A stretch of 64,000 bases of DNA from positions 1,299,777 to 1,363,776 of the forward strand of contig NZ_CAOJCM010000002.1 of NCBI RefSeq assembly GCF_948329825.1, in the 5' to 3' direction. The notes beneath the pieces were generated by a model that saw only the letters and a list, made by a program, of their open reading frames with translations, was not told the origin of the DNA and made no database searches. Of this stretch, positions 53,796 to 62,864 are shown piece by piece; position 1 is the first letter of the stretch; each line of letters begins with the position of its first letter. Source of the stretch: Paenibacillus sp. JJ-100. Lineage in GTDB: Bacteria; Bacillota; Bacilli; Paenibacillales; Paenibacillaceae. Position numbers and translations under genes: made by a program.

Positions 53796-54812
53796 CTAAT
53801 CCTGTTTTTTGTTCGCTGGCTCGGGACGCAAAATGGACTCAATTCGCTCCAGCTCATCAGAGGAAAATTCCAGTTGGCTCAGCGCGGCTACATTCTCTTC
53901 AATCTGAGAAGGGCGACTCGCGCCGATTAGCGCTGAAGTAACTCTTCCATTTCGCAGCACCCATGCCAGTGCAAACTGCGCCAGACTTTGACCACGGGCG
54001 GCCGCAATCTGATTCAGAGCACGTACCTTGCGAAGTGTTTCTGGTGAAATATTATTTTCATTCAAAAATACAGACGGGCCCTTAGCGCGGGAATCCTCAG
54101 GAATCCCATTCAAATATTTGTTCGTCAGTACGCCCTGCTCCAATGGGCAGAACGCAATACTACCAGCCCCGTACTCATCCAGCACATCCTGAAGGCCATC
54201 TTCAATCCAGCGATCCAACATCGAATATCTTGGCTGATGAATCAGCAGCGGTGTACCGAGACTTTTCAAAATCTCAGCCGCCTGTTTGGTTTGCTCTGCT
54301 GGATAGTTGGAGATTCCAACATACAGTGCCTTGCCTGAACGAACGATATGATCCAGTGCCATCATCGTTTCTTCCAGCGGTGTATCCGGATCATAACGGT
54401 GGGAGTAAAATATATCTACATAGTCCAGCCCCATGCGTGTCAGACTCTGATTCAGACTGGAGATCAAGTATTTGCGAGAGCCCCACTCCCCGTATGGCCC
54501 AGGCCACATATAATATCCTGCTTTGGTGGATATGATCAGTTCATCGCGGTAAGGTTTCAGATCCTCAGACAGTACCTGCCCAAACAACTGCTCAGCTGAA
54601 CCGGCAGGTGGTCCGTAGTTATTCGCCAGATCAAAGTGCGTAATTCCAAGATCAAACGCACGAGTAATCATGTTGCGACCGTTCTCTACACTGTTAATTC
54701 CGCCAAAATTATGCCACAGCCCAAGTGAAATCGCGGGCAGTTTCAGGCCCGAACGTCCCACACGATTATATTTCATCGTTTCATAGCGAGTTTCAGCAGC
54801 TACGTAGACCAT
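53796..54812 (-). CDS. Aldo-keto reductase, YghZ (glyceraldehyde 3-phosphate reductase)-like
   Basis: A 338-residue NADPH-dependent aldo-keto reductase with a TIM-barrel fold. Features: GRSGLKLPAISLGLWHNFG, the catalytic DLANNYG region (Asp, Tyr), the lysine in STKAGY, and the group-typical MWPGPYGEWGSRKYL and YVDIFYSHRYDPDTPLEET (in parts). YghZ-type enzymes reduce small aldehydes such as L-glyceraldehyde 3-phosphate and methylglyoxal. The ATG at 54812 is seven bases after AAGGG; the adjacent ATG at 54815 is too close. It is alone in its unit or weakly linked to the upstream sirtuin gene. Confidence 0.88.
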   Translation of the reverse strand: MVYVAAETRYETMKYNRVGRSGLKLPAISLGLWHNFGGINSVENGRNMITRAFDLGITHFDLANNYGPPAGSAEQLFGQVLSEDLKPYRDELIISTKAGYYMWPGPYGEWGSRKYLISSLNQSLTRMGLDYVDIFYSHRYDPDTPLEETMMALDHIVRSGKALYVGISNYPAEQTKQAAEILKSLGTPLLIHQPRYSMLDRWIEDGLQDVLDEYGAGSIAFCPLEQGVLTNKYLNGIPEDSRAKGPSVFLNENNISPETLRKVRALNQIAAARGQSLAQFALAWVLRNGRVTSALIGASRPSQIEENVAALSQLEFSSDELERIESILRPEPANKKQD

Positions 54813-54952
54813 CATGAATCCCTTCTTTCCACAGGTTAGAGCATCCCGTATCCATCCTTAGCGAAGAGGGATGCTATTATTCCGTTCAATTCGTTTACCA
54901 AAGAGCTGATTCATGCTCTGAATGAATCCCTAAGCCGGGTCACTTCCTTGCA

Positions 54953-55693
54953 TCAGGCAAGAAGTTGGTCCACACTCTTCATTACCTCGCCAATAGGCTC
55001 TGTAATCAACAAGTCAGCCCGGTGATCATAAGCGGTTGGTGTCGCGTTGAGCAGAGCGGTATACTTTCCTTGAAAATACGTAATTAACTGAGCTGCCGGA
55101 TACACCGTTAACGATGTCCCTCCTACTAGCAATAAATCGGCTGATGACAGGGCATCAATGGCCTGATAAAGTGTGGCCTGATTCAGTTCTTCTTCATACA
55201 GGACTACATCCGGTTTAATGACACCGCCACATGAGGTGCAACGGGGCACAACGTCTTTGGATTGTATGATGTCCTGCAGCGAATAGAATTGTTTGCAGTC
55301 CATGCAAGCGTTGCGATGAACCGAACCATGAAGCTCCAGCACATGACTGCTACCTGCCTTTTGATGAAGACCATCTATATTTTGAGTAATAACAGCGTGA
55401 AGTTTTCCCAGGCGTTCCAGCTTGGCAAGTAAATGATGGCAGCCATTCGGCTCCGCATCTGGATGAAGCATTTTCCCCCGGTAAAAGTCATAAAAAATAT
55501 CAGCATGCTGATCAAAAAAATGACGGCTTAACAGTTCTTCGGGAGGATAAGGGGAGTGCTGCTCCGTCTGATAAAGTCCAGCAGCCGAGCGAAAATCGGG
55601 AATCCCGCTTTCCGTTGAAGTTCCGGCTCCTCCGAAAAAAACAATGCGTGAGCTCTCCTGAATCCAGGCAGCCAGTTGCTCTGTTGCGTTCAT
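54953..55693 (-). CDS. cobB: Sir2-family NAD-dependent protein deacylase
   Basis: A 246-residue cytoplasmic sirtuin that removes acyl groups from lysine using NAD. NAD-binding GGAGTSTESGIPDFRSA near the N-terminus, TQNIDGLH, the catalytic histidine in LELHGSVH, and a four-cysteine zinc site (CMDC and CTSC). GGTSLTVYPAAQL is the late NAD-binding motif. AAGGAGG precedes the ATG at 55693. It follows a HAD phosphatase gene by 55 bases, so the two are probably co-transcribed; no acyl-CoA synthetase or acetyltransferase is nearby. Confidence 0.94.
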   Translation of the reverse strand: MNATEQLAAWIQESSRIVFFGGAGTSTESGIPDFRSAAGLYQTEQHSPYPPEELLSRHFFDQHADIFYDFYRGKMLHPDAEPNGCHHLLAKLERLGKLHAVITQNIDGLHQKAGSSHVLELHGSVHRNACMDCKQFYSLQDIIQSKDVVPRCTSCGGVIKPDVVLYEEELNQATLYQAIDALSSADLLLVGGTSLTVYPAAQLITYFQGKYTALLNATPTAYDHRADLLITEPIGEVMKSVDQLLA

Positions 55694-55748
55694 CCTCTCT
55701 CCTCCTTAGTTTCAACACTTAACCCACACGAACACAGAGTAGCCTCTT

Positions 55749-56513
55749 TCATAAAATATTTATCTCATCGTAGTGACGAATGACTGTGTCCGCCTCATGC
55801 AGATATGCTTCCTGTTCTAGCAGCGGACAGTATCCCAGCGTATGTGCTGCTCCTGCATGGCGCCCCATTTGCATATCACCGTTGCTGTCTCCAATAATTA
55901 CCGTCTCATGGGGCTCAACCGATAATTCCCGGCAAGCCAGGAGGAAAGATTCACCATCAGGTTTGCCGCGAGTTACCCGGTCACAGCCTACGATGGAAGT
56001 GAAAAAGGAACGGATGCCCATCCAGTCCAAATGGGTTTCAGCTGCCGACGTACTGTCCGAGGTCACCACTGCAAGAGCAATGCCTGCTTCCTTGCAACGT
56101 TGCAGCAGAGCCAGTAATCCCGGCATCGCCTCAGCAGATTTGTATTCTCTCACCGATTTCATTGCCATGCTTGAAAAATGCCGAATCGTCGTAATGGCTT
56201 CGTTCCACGGTGTTCCAGCCGCATAGAGCTGTCCGGCCAGCCAGCCGTTACATTCATCTACAGTCGCAATTGCGAGGGGACCCTGCACATCATATCCATC
56301 AATATGACCTTCTGCATCATGACTGGTGCCAAGTACCTTTTCCAGTTCTACAGTAAATGAGCTTCCACGTTCTTGCATCCACGCTTCCATTTGCACAAGC
56401 ATACTTTCCGCCCAAGGCCCCCACAATTGAAGAAAATCGAGCAGGGTTCCATCTTTGTCAAACAGAATCGCCTTACAAGGAATCTTCTTTCCCTGCACCT
56501 GTAGCATAGCCAA
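55749..56513 (-). CDS. HAD-superfamily phosphatase (phosphoglycolate phosphatase-like)
   Basis: A 254-residue haloacid dehalogenase-type hydrolase. Motif I is FDKDGTLLDF (two aspartates, near residue 19), motif II is the threonine/serine in AVVTSDST, motif III the lysine in GKPDGESF, and motif IV VIIGDSNGDMQMG. A helical cap domain lies between motifs I and II. Substrate unknown. TTG at 56513 is preferred as the start because GGAGG is nine bases upstream; ATG at 56507 would be 15 away. It follows the alpha/beta hydrolase gene by 27 bases. Confidence 0.87.
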   Translation of the reverse strand: MAMLQVQGKKIPCKAILFDKDGTLLDFLQLWGPWAESMLVQMEAWMQERGSSFTVELEKVLGTSHDAEGHIDGYDVQGPLAIATVDECNGWLAGQLYAAGTPWNEAITTIRHFSSMAMKSVREYKSAEAMPGLLALLQRCKEAGIALAVVTSDSTSAAETHLDWMGIRSFFTSIVGCDRVTRGKPDGESFLLACRELSVEPHETVIIGDSNGDMQMGRHAGAAHTLGYCPLLEQEAYLHEADTVIRHYDEINIL

Positions 56514-56540
56514 TCACGCTCACCTCCGCTGAGATTCAGA

Positions 56541-57308
56541 TTACCTCATGGTATCCAACCAGGATAACAGCGTTTTGACCGTCTGGTTCAACTGATCTTC
56601 CCCACTTGTCGTCGGCTCACTGTCTCCCTTCTGATGACCATAGTCACCAAACTGAGCGTGGTTTCCTCCCTCAATTGTGTAATACACCGTATCTGGTGGC
56701 AAATACATGCGCCCTTCCTGATACTTGGTCATATTTACAACTCCATCATTGGTTCCAAGAATAGATAGGGCTGGAATACCCAGATCCTTCACACTCCCTT
56801 TTTCATCCGGATAAGAGGCCAGGAAGAAAATGCCTTGAAGTGCGTCAGGATGTGCCACTGCATAACGTGCAGCCATCGAACCGCCAAGGGAATGTCCTCC
56901 CATCACAAACTCCTCATCTGGATATGCAGCAAAAATATCATCGGCCAGGTTGGGTTTGATGACAGCCAGATTCACTGGCATCTTGGCAATAATCGTATGA
57001 TGACCAGCTGCTGCAAGCTCATGAGCAAGGGGAGCATAACTTTCCGGTTTCACTAAACCGCCAGGATAGAATAGCACACTTTTTCCAGCAGGTTTAGCCG
57101 GTTTAAAATCAATCCAGTTCTCCTGCTCACTGACTGTAACCCCCTCGGATGTCTCCATCGCAGCCTGAGCTGCCTCCTGAGGCCCGTAAGGCGTAAGCAG
57201 TTTCCATGCCACGTATCCACAACCAATGACAATGAGCGCCAAAAGTACGAGCAGAAACTTGCCGATGCCCTTCTTTTTGCGCCCCGTATTATAACGATTT
57301 CTCAACAT
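56541..57308 (-). CDS. Membrane-anchored alpha/beta hydrolase
   Basis: A 255-residue protein: a basic N-terminus, one membrane segment (GKFLLVLLALIVIGCGYVAW, about residues 16-36), then an alpha/beta hydrolase domain outside the membrane. The nucleophile elbow is GGHSLGGSMAARYA; the acid is probably in LGTNDGVVN and the histidine in EGGNHAQFGDYG, both C-terminal as expected. The family resembles bacterial esterase or dienelactone-type hydrolases of unknown substrate. ATG at 57308 is placed six bases after AAAGG; the adjacent one at 57311 is closer than usual. It follows kdgA by 76 bases. Confidence 0.85.
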   Translation of the reverse strand: MLRNRYNTGRKKKGIGKFLLVLLALIVIGCGYVAWKLLTPYGPQEAAQAAMETSEGVTVSEQENWIDFKPAKPAGKSVLFYPGGLVKPESYAPLAHELAAAGHHTIIAKMPVNLAVIKPNLADDIFAAYPDEEFVMGGHSLGGSMAARYAVAHPDALQGIFFLASYPDEKGSVKDLGIPALSILGTNDGVVNMTKYQEGRMYLPPDTVYYTIEGGNHAQFGDYGHQKGDSEPTTSGEDQLNQTVKTLLSWLDTMR

Positions 57309-57338
57309 CATTCACCTTTCTCTACTTCCGCAAGCTCA

Positions 57339-57374
57339 TAGAGCGAGAGCCTACTGGTGCAAGCTCCCGCTCTA
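57339..57374. terminator. Hairpin after kdgA without a T-tract
   Basis: TAGAGCG-A-GAGC pairs with GCTC-C-CGCTCTA across a 12-base loop. No T-run follows on the minus strand, so it may be an mRNA-stability or attenuating structure rather than a full terminator. Confidence 0.4.
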
Positions 57375-57384
57375 CGCTAAAACA

Positions 57385-58050
57385 TTATTCAGCCTTGGCT
57401 TTGCGATAAGCTTCCATATATTGTTCCGCTTTGCGGCGGACGTGACTCAAATCTCCCGTCTTCACAGCTTCTGATGTCAGATCCGAGCCGATCCCCACAG
57501 CTACCGCTCCACCCTTGATCCATTCCCCTAGATTGGACAATGATACTCCACCTGTTGGCATAAAATTCGCCTGTGGCATAGGGCCCTTCATCGTTTTGAT
57601 AATGGAAGGATCATACAGATTGCCTGGGAACAACTTGACAATATCAACACCAAGCTCCAGTGCACGCTGCACATCCGCAATGGTCATGACACCCGGCAGG
57701 ATCGGTACGCGGTACAAGTTACACATCTGAACGGTTTCAGGGTTAAGAGAGGGCCCTACCACAAACTCAGCACCAGACATGATTGCTGCTCTTGCCGTCT
57801 GTGCTTCAAGTACGGTTCCTGCTCCAATGATAGCGAATTTCTCGGGATCTTGCGTATTCCAATGATATACACGGCTTAGTTTTTCAATCGCTTTGAGCGC
57901 ATTCGGAACGGTCATTGTAATCTCGATCACTTTGATACCGCCCGCGATGGCCTGTTCGGCCATAGCAATAACCTGGTCAGCTGAATCTGCGCGCAGAACT
58001 GCCACCACACCATTGTCCGTCATTTTTTGCAACAGTTGAAGCTTCTTCAT
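57385..58050 (-). CDS. kdgA: KDPG/KHG aldolase
   Basis: A 221-residue class I aldolase that cleaves 2-keto-3-deoxy-6-phosphogluconate into pyruvate and glyceraldehyde 3-phosphate. The Schiff-base lysine is in VDIVKLFPG (about residue 140); IEITMTVPNAL with the catalytic glutamate is near residue 40, and MPTGGVS and VGIGSDL are the phosphate-binding segments. GGGAG precedes the ATG at 58050. It follows the KDG kinase gene by 88 bases; together they complete the breakdown of pectin-derived uronic acids. Confidence 0.94.
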   Translation of the reverse strand: MKKLQLLQKMTDNGVVAVLRADSADQVIAMAEQAIAGGIKVIEITMTVPNALKAIEKLSRVYHWNTQDPEKFAIIGAGTVLEAQTARAAIMSGAEFVVGPSLNPETVQMCNLYRVPILPGVMTIADVQRALELGVDIVKLFPGNLYDPSIIKTMKGPMPQANFMPTGGVSLSNLGEWIKGGAVAVGIGSDLTSEAVKTGDLSHVRRKAEQYMEAYRKAKAE

Positions 58051-58138
58051 TTCATTCTCTCCCTTATCAATGTGGTGGTTGTATATACAAACTTTACATT
58101 TAAAGAACGAAGATGAGTCATCCTGATTTTAACGAAAT

Positions 58139-59104
58139 TTAGCGCTCGACGTGAGCAACGTTATTCAGTTTAGCCTCAACCTGTGCCCATGTCGGAAGTG
58201 CCTCCCAATCTCCAACAGCCTGGATCACCATTGAGCCGTTCAGATTACCAAGCCGAGTTGCTTCAACTGGCGTGTACCCCTTCAACAGACCGGCTAAAAA
58301 ACCCGCACAGAATCCGTCTCCTGCCCCTACGGTATCCAGAACCTGATTTGCTTTAAAGTACGGAACTTCCGTTAGGGTACCATCCGCAAGTACATAGGTC
58401 AAATCAGGTCCGCCTTTAACAATGCACACTGCTTCCATTGCAGCCAAGCGTTCAAGCACCTTTTGATCACTGTCTTCGTTGTATAATAGTTTCATCTCAT
58501 CCAGGCCTGGCAAAAAGTAGTCAGCCTGCTCGGCCAAACGCAGCAACACAGGGCGAGCCTTCTCTGCTGACCACAGCTTGAGGCGCAGATTCGGATCAAA
58601 GCTCACTTTCACCCCTGCCTGTTTTGCTATATGTATGGCTGCTTCAACCGTAGAAAGCCCCGACTCACTGATGGCTGCGGTAATCCCTGTGACGTGTAAA
58701 ATTTTGGCTCCAGCAATATAATCCGGGTCGAGATCATCTGGCGTCATTGCACTTGCCGCAGATAACTTCCTATAATAATGTACCGAGGCCTTCCCGGAAG
58801 CGTTCTCACGAATCATCAGACCAGTAGGCTCATGATCACTTAATTTGACTCGGGATACATCCACGCCTTCGCCGCGAATGGATTTCAGAATCATATTTCC
58901 GATTGGATCGTTACCCAGACGACCAAACCAGCCACTGGTATGTCCAAGCCGCGCTACACCAATGGCCAGGTTGCTCTCAGCTCCTCCAAACGTTTTGTCC
59001 AGTGTAGCTGCATATTCAAGCCCTCTTGTATCTCTGGCCGTCAGCAACCCCATACTTTCCCCAAATGTAATAACATCTGGGCTTTGAAAGGGACTCGTTG
59101 ACAT
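58139..59104 (-). CDS. kdgK: 2-dehydro-3-deoxygluconokinase (PfkB family)
   Basis: A 321-residue ribokinase-type sugar kinase that phosphorylates 2-keto-3-deoxygluconate, supplying the substrate of the adjacent KDPG aldolase. ITFGESMGLLT starts the fold, GGAESNLAIGVARLGHTSGWFGRLG is the PfkB signature region (quoted in part), and DTVGAGDGFCAGFLAGL is the ATP-site motif with the catalytic aspartate. The ATG at 59104 follows AAGGAGG. The specificity is inferred from the partner gene; other keto-sugars are possible. Confidence 0.88.
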   Translation of the reverse strand: MSTSPFQSPDVITFGESMGLLTARDTRGLEYAATLDKTFGGAESNLAIGVARLGHTSGWFGRLGNDPIGNMILKSIRGEGVDVSRVKLSDHEPTGLMIRENASGKASVHYYRKLSAASAMTPDDLDPDYIAGAKILHVTGITAAISESGLSTVEAAIHIAKQAGVKVSFDPNLRLKLWSAEKARPVLLRLAEQADYFLPGLDEMKLLYNEDSDQKVLERLAAMEAVCIVKGGPDLTYVLADGTLTEVPYFKANQVLDTVGAGDGFCAGFLAGLLKGYTPVEATRLGNLNGSMVIQAVGDWEALPTWAQVEAKLNNVAHVER

Positions 59105-59147
59105 GTTGCCTTCCTCCTTAATATTGACTACCTCATCTTCTTCTACC

Positions 59148-59176
59148 ATTTTCATCCTCTATGGAACCGTTGTCAA
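59148..59176 (-). promoter_or_regulatory. Probable promoter of kdgK-kdgA
   Basis: TTGACA (59171-59176), 17 bases, GAAAAT (59148-59153) on the minus strand. Confidence 0.5.
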
Positions 59177-59214
59177 TCCCGAAGCATTCTTTTTGTTGTC
59201 ACATCTTTGAGAAA

Positions 59215-59247
59215 AGATAACGCTTACTATTGTGAATAAAATCACAA
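59215..59247. promoter_or_regulatory. Cre-like site next to a TGTGA-N6-TCACA palindrome
   Basis: 59230-59247 is an 18-bp sequence TTGTGAATAAAATCACAA with perfect 6-bp arms, of the CRP/FNR-type operator form. Directly beside it, 59215-59229 matches the cre consensus with one mismatch on the minus strand. They lie between the divergent kdgK and acyltransferase genes, upstream of the kdgK promoter. Confidence 0.5.
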
Positions 59248-59337
59248 TTAAAGATACGAATTCATATTAACCTTATTACAGATGTAACAAGGAATATAGA
59301 CAATACTTTATAACGAAGTTTTTGAGGGGGCTGCATC

Positions 59338-60378
59338 ATGAGAGATCACATACTGATTCAAGATAAACAGGAATCGTTCTTTTATAATCTTCGCTTTATA
59401 TTAATTGTTTGCGTACTGGCAGGGAATGCACTGGAGCCCCTGATCACCCGCTTTACTGGAGCGGAAACGTTGTTTTTGTGGATCTACACATTTCACATGC
59501 CACTCTTTGTTTGGGTTACAGGATATTTCGCCAGACCTTCCATTCAAGGTGTCTCGGGACGCAACGTGCTGAAACAGATTGCGTTACAATATATTATTTT
59601 CCAAACGTTATATGCATTAATGGATGCGACGGTGTTCCACACACCTCATATGAGGTTGTCCTTCTTCGCACCATACCTGTTACTCTGGTTTCTGGCTAGT
59701 CACTTCTGCTGGCGTTTACTGGTACGGGTCACCATCACCTGGAAACCCATATATCGCTTGATCGCTTCCATAGCACTCGGTGTTATTGCCGGATATTTAC
59801 CTGTAGATGGTTTCTGGCTTAGCTTCAGCCGTACTTTCGTGTTTCTGCCGTTCTTTGTCATTGGATATGATTACGGTGCATCCATTCGTGCTCGTCTGCT
59901 TCCAGGTTGGGGACGCAGAGCGGCTGCCATCCTCTCTGCTGCCCTGCTTCTATATATTGGGTACGGTGGATTAAACATTCCGCAAGGATGGTTGTTTGGG
60001 AGCATGACATATGCTGAACTGGGTCATACAGAGTGGTATGCAGGAATATACCGACTTGGTGTGTACTTGCTGGAGATCGTCTCTGCAACTCTTTTCCTTG
60101 CCTGGGTTCCAAACCTGTCTTGCAAATTGACGGATTTAGGGCGTCGTACTTTATATGTTTTCCTTTTACATGGCTTCCTTATGCGGTTAGCTATTTGGTC
60201 AGGAGTCTACAGTTACATGGGAAGTGCGCTGTTCATCCCTATTATTCTCATCGTCGCTGTATTGTTCTCCATTACGCTGGCTCACCCCCTTGTACGTCAG
60301 ACTTTTAGAGGGGTAATTGAACCAGATATTTCACGAATTTCTATTCATCGACATGGTGTTTTCAAGCGTTCTGCATAA
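59338..60378 (+). CDS. Acyltransferase 3-family integral membrane protein (fucose 4-O-acetylase-like)
   Basis: A 346-residue membrane protein with about ten hydrophobic segments (FILIVCVLAGNALEPL; LFLWIYTFHMPLFVWVTGYFA; YLLLWFLASHFCWRLLV). The histidine-containing FHMPLF and the overall layout are typical of the OatA/WecH-like O-acyltransferase family, close to the fucose 4-O-acetylase group. It would O-acetylate an envelope polysaccharide using an acyl donor at the membrane; substrate unknown. Divergent from kdgK; nothing else in the unit. Confidence 0.82.
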   Translation: MRDHILIQDKQESFFYNLRFILIVCVLAGNALEPLITRFTGAETLFLWIYTFHMPLFVWVTGYFARPSIQGVSGRNVLKQIALQYIIFQTLYALMDATVFHTPHMRLSFFAPYLLLWFLASHFCWRLLVRVTITWKPIYRLIASIALGVIAGYLPVDGFWLSFSRTFVFLPFFVIGYDYGASIRARLLPGWGRRAAAILSAALLLYIGYGGLNIPQGWLFGSMTYAELGHTEWYAGIYRLGVYLLEIVSATLFLAWVPNLSCKLTDLGRRTLYVFLLHGFLMRLAIWSGVYSYMGSALFIPIILIVAVLFSITLAHPLVRQTFRGVIEPDISRISIHRHGVFKRSA

Positions 60379-60419
60379 CGTTCTGACTTCCTGATCTAGT
60401 ACAACCACTCCTTAATACT

Positions 60420-60445
60420 GTTTCAGACTGGAAAAAATGTGGTAA
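60420..60445 (+). promoter_or_regulatory. Possible sigma-B-like promoter of the KGG-repeat gene
   Basis: GTTTCA (60420-60425), 14 bases, TGGTAA (60440-60445), resembling the general-stress consensus GTTTAA/GGGTAT. The homologous gsiB gene of Bacillus subtilis is controlled by sigma-B, but it is not certain that this organism has that factor. Confidence 0.3.
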
Positions 60446-60497
60446 TTCAGGATACGCACTACAAAAAACAACTTATCGTGGTAAGGAGTGATTTGTA

Positions 60498-60749
60498 ATG
60501 GCACGAGGGCAAACTTCAGAACGCAAGATGAGTAGAGAAGAGGCCGGGCGATTAGGCGGTAAAGCTACATCGAGGAATCATGACCGAAGCTTCTACCAGA
60601 TGATTGGTAAAAAGGGCGGAGATGCGACTTCAGATGCCCATGATGCACATTTTTATAGAGAGATTGGACGTAAGGGTGGTGAAGCTACTTCTGAGAACCA
60701 CTCCAAGGAATTTTATCGTGAAATTGGACGCAAAGGCGGTAGCAGTTAA
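60498..60749 (+). CDS. KGG-repeat general stress protein (GsiB/LEA-like)
   Basis: An 83-residue, highly hydrophilic protein made of repeated 20-residue-type units: GRLGGKATSRNHDRSFYQMI, GKKGGDATSDAHDAHFYREI, GRKGGEATSENHSKEFYREI, GRKGGSS. These are KGG motifs of the GsiB/Em (LEA group 1) family, disordered proteins linked to desiccation, starvation and general stress. AAGGAGTG precedes the ATG. It is monocistronic with a terminator behind it. Confidence 0.93.
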   Translation: MARGQTSERKMSREEAGRLGGKATSRNHDRSFYQMIGKKGGDATSDAHDAHFYREIGRKGGEATSENHSKEFYREIGRKGGSS

Positions 60750-60802
60750 CTTAAGTCCACAGAAATATATTTTTCAGGTGCACAATACTTTCCACTGAAT
60801 TT

Positions 60803-60844
60803 AGAAGCCCAATTCCATGAAAATGGAAGAAGGCTTCTTTTCTA
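60803..60844 (+). terminator. Terminator of the KGG-repeat gene
   Basis: AGAAGCC with GGCTTCT and TTCCAT with ATGGAA (60803-60838) around a four-base loop, then TTTTCT. Confidence 0.85.
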
Positions 60845-61069
60845 TTGTCTATTGATTGTAGAAATATGATGATGGTTGTGATAGACTCTATAGAAAAACA
60901 GGGTGTTCACGGGTTTAAAGCAACAGAGAATTTCACAAACTACGGGAACCTCGAAACCGGATTACCGGTCTTATTTTTTTAGAGTACGGATGAAATTAAA
61001 CGACAGATGCACTGCCATTTATTTTTCCATTCATGTTGCTCAATATTATATATTTGGGGGGAATACACC
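60845..61069 (+). promoter_or_regulatory. Upstream leader region of ilvD
   Basis: No gene is supported here. A promoter-like TTGTAG-17-TGATAG lies near 60860-60890. A short GC-rich hairpin (ACCGG-ATTA-CCGGT, near 60956) followed by seven T within eight bases looks like a weak attenuator. No T-box features are present. Confidence 0.3.
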
Positions 61070-62755
61070 ATGTCAGCCAAGAAGATGCGTTCCGATATGA
61101 TCAAAAAAGGGTTTGACCGCGCACCACACCGGAGTTTGCTCCGCGCAGCAGGCGTAAAAGAAGAGGATTTCGGCAAGCCGTTCATTGCCGTGTGTAACTC
61201 ATACATCGATATCGTACCTGGCCACGTTCACTTGCAGGAATTTGGTAAAATTGTTAAAGATGCTATTCGTGAAGCCGGCGGCGTTCCGTTTGAATTCAAC
61301 ACCATCGGAGTTGATGACGGTATTGCTATGGGACACATTGGTATGCGTTATTCTTTGCCAAGTCGTGACATTATTGCGGATTCCGTTGAAACGGTTGTAT
61401 CTGCACACTGGTTCGACGGCATGGTCTGTATCCCGAACTGTGACAAAATCACACCTGGTATGATGATGGGGGCACTTCGTTGCAACATCCCTACCGTATT
61501 CGTAAGTGGTGGACCGATGAAAGCAGGCCGTGACAGCAACGGTAAAGCTCTCTCTCTCACTTCCGTATTTGAAGGCGTAGGTGCATTCCAGGCTGGTAAA
61601 ATCGACGACAAGAGTCTGCTCGAACTGGAACAGTTCGGCTGCCCAACTTGTGGCTCCTGTTCCGGTATGTTTACCGCTAACTCCATGAACTGCCTCGCTG
61701 AAGCTATGGGACTGGCGATGCCGGGTAACGGAACGATTCTTGCGGTTGCTCCAGAACGCCGTGAGTTTGTTAAACAATCAGCTAAACAACTCATGGAATT
61801 GATCAAAATGGATCTGAAACCACGTGATATCGTGACCGTTGAAGCAATCGACAATGCCTTCGCACTCGATATGGCGATGGGTGGTTCCACAAATACTGTA
61901 TTACACACACTGGCACTGGCACACGAAGCAGGTATTGATTATCCGATCGAACGGATAAATGAAGTAGCTAACCGTGTTCCGCATCTGGCGAAACTGGCAC
62001 CTGCTTCTGACCTGCACATCGAAGATGTTCACAATGCAGGTGGCGTAAGTGCGGTTCTGAATGAATTGCTCAAGAAACCAGGCGCAATCCACGCGGACTG
62101 CATTACGGTAACAGGAAAAACTATCCGTGAGAACGTGGAAGGCCAAGAGATTAAGGATACAAACGTAATCCATAAGCTCGACAACCCGCACTCTGAAAAA
62201 GGCGGACTGGCTGTATTGTTTGGTAACCTTGCACCACAAGGCGCGATCATCAAAGTTGGTGCGGTCGATGCTTCGGTTGGTGGATACCATAAAGGTCCTG
62301 CCATCTGCTTTGATTCTCAAGAACAAGCACTTGAAGGCATCGCAAATGGCAAAGTTAAAGAAGGACATGTAGTCGTTATCCGTTATGAAGGACCAAAAGG
62401 CGGACCAGGTATGCCTGAGATGCTCGCCCCAACTTCCCAGATCGTTGGTATGGGACTTGGAGCCAAAGTCGGCCTGATCACAGATGGACGCTTCTCGGGG
62501 GCATCCCGCGGAATCAGTATCGGCCATATCTCTCCGGAAGCAGCAGAAGGTGGACCAATCGCTTTTGTTGAAGAAGGAGATATCATTGAGCTCGATCTGA
62601 ATAACCGCATCATCCAGCTGCATATCAGCGATGAGGAATTCGAAGCACGTCGTGCGAACTGGAAAGAGTTTGAACCAAAAGTCAAAACAGGCTATCTGGC
62701 TCGCTACTCCAAGCTTGTAACCAATGCAAGCAATGGTGGCGTACTGAAAATTTAG
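61070..62755 (+). CDS. ilvD: Dihydroxy-acid dehydratase
   Basis: A 561-residue iron-sulfur enzyme of valine, leucine and isoleucine synthesis that dehydrates dihydroxy acids to 2-keto acids. The cluster cysteines are in [25 protein letters not shown] and [41 protein letters not shown] is the C-terminal signature (quoted in part). GGGGGG precedes the ATG at 61070, giving the start [14 protein letters not shown]; a longer in-frame start at 61007 lacks a ribosome binding site. No other branched-chain genes are adjacent. Confidence 0.97.
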   Translation: MSAKKMRSDMIKKGFDRAPHRSLLRAAGVKEEDFGKPFIAVCNSYIDIVPGHVHLQEFGKIVKDAIREAGGVPFEFNTIGVDDGIAMGHIGMRYSLPSRDIIADSVETVVSAHWFDGMVCIPNCDKITPGMMMGALRCNIPTVFVSGGPMKAGRDSNGKALSLTSVFEGVGAFQAGKIDDKSLLELEQFGCPTCGSCSGMFTANSMNCLAEAMGLAMPGNGTILAVAPERREFVKQSAKQLMELIKMDLKPRDIVTVEAIDNAFALDMAMGGSTNTVLHTLALAHEAGIDYPIERINEVANRVPHLAKLAPASDLHIEDVHNAGGVSAVLNELLKKPGAIHADCITVTGKTIRENVEGQEIKDTNVIHKLDNPHSEKGGLAVLFGNLAPQGAIIKVGAVDASVGGYHKGPAICFDSQEQALEGIANGKVKEGHVVVIRYEGPKGGPGMPEMLAPTSQIVGMGLGAKVGLITDGRFSGASRGISIGHISPEAAEGGPIAFVEEGDIIELDLNNRIIQLHISDEEFEARRANWKEFEPKVKTGYLARYSKLVTNASNGGVLKI

Positions 62756-62802
62756 TTCAAACGAAACCATAACATATGCAAGTATGCATATATAAAAGAA
62801 AA

Positions 62803-62841
62803 GGATGTGCATTGCCATAAGGCAGAGCACATCCCTTTTTT
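62803..62841. terminator. Bidirectional terminator between ilvD and the deacetylase gene
   Basis: GGATGTGC (62803-62810) with GCACATCC (62827-62834) plus an inner GCC/GGC; six T follow on the plus strand, and a T-rich tract follows on the minus strand. Confidence 0.88.
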
Positions 62842-62864
62842 ATAAATTGAAAAGTCTAGGCAAG

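Noticed and set aside
60900..61060. T-box riboswitch before ilvD
   Set aside because: The conserved T-box sequence and specifier stem are not present; only a short hairpin with a T-tract is seen.
61901..62830. 309-codon open frame antisense to ilvD
   Set aside because: Shadow of ilvD with implausible composition; it also runs across the ilvD terminator.
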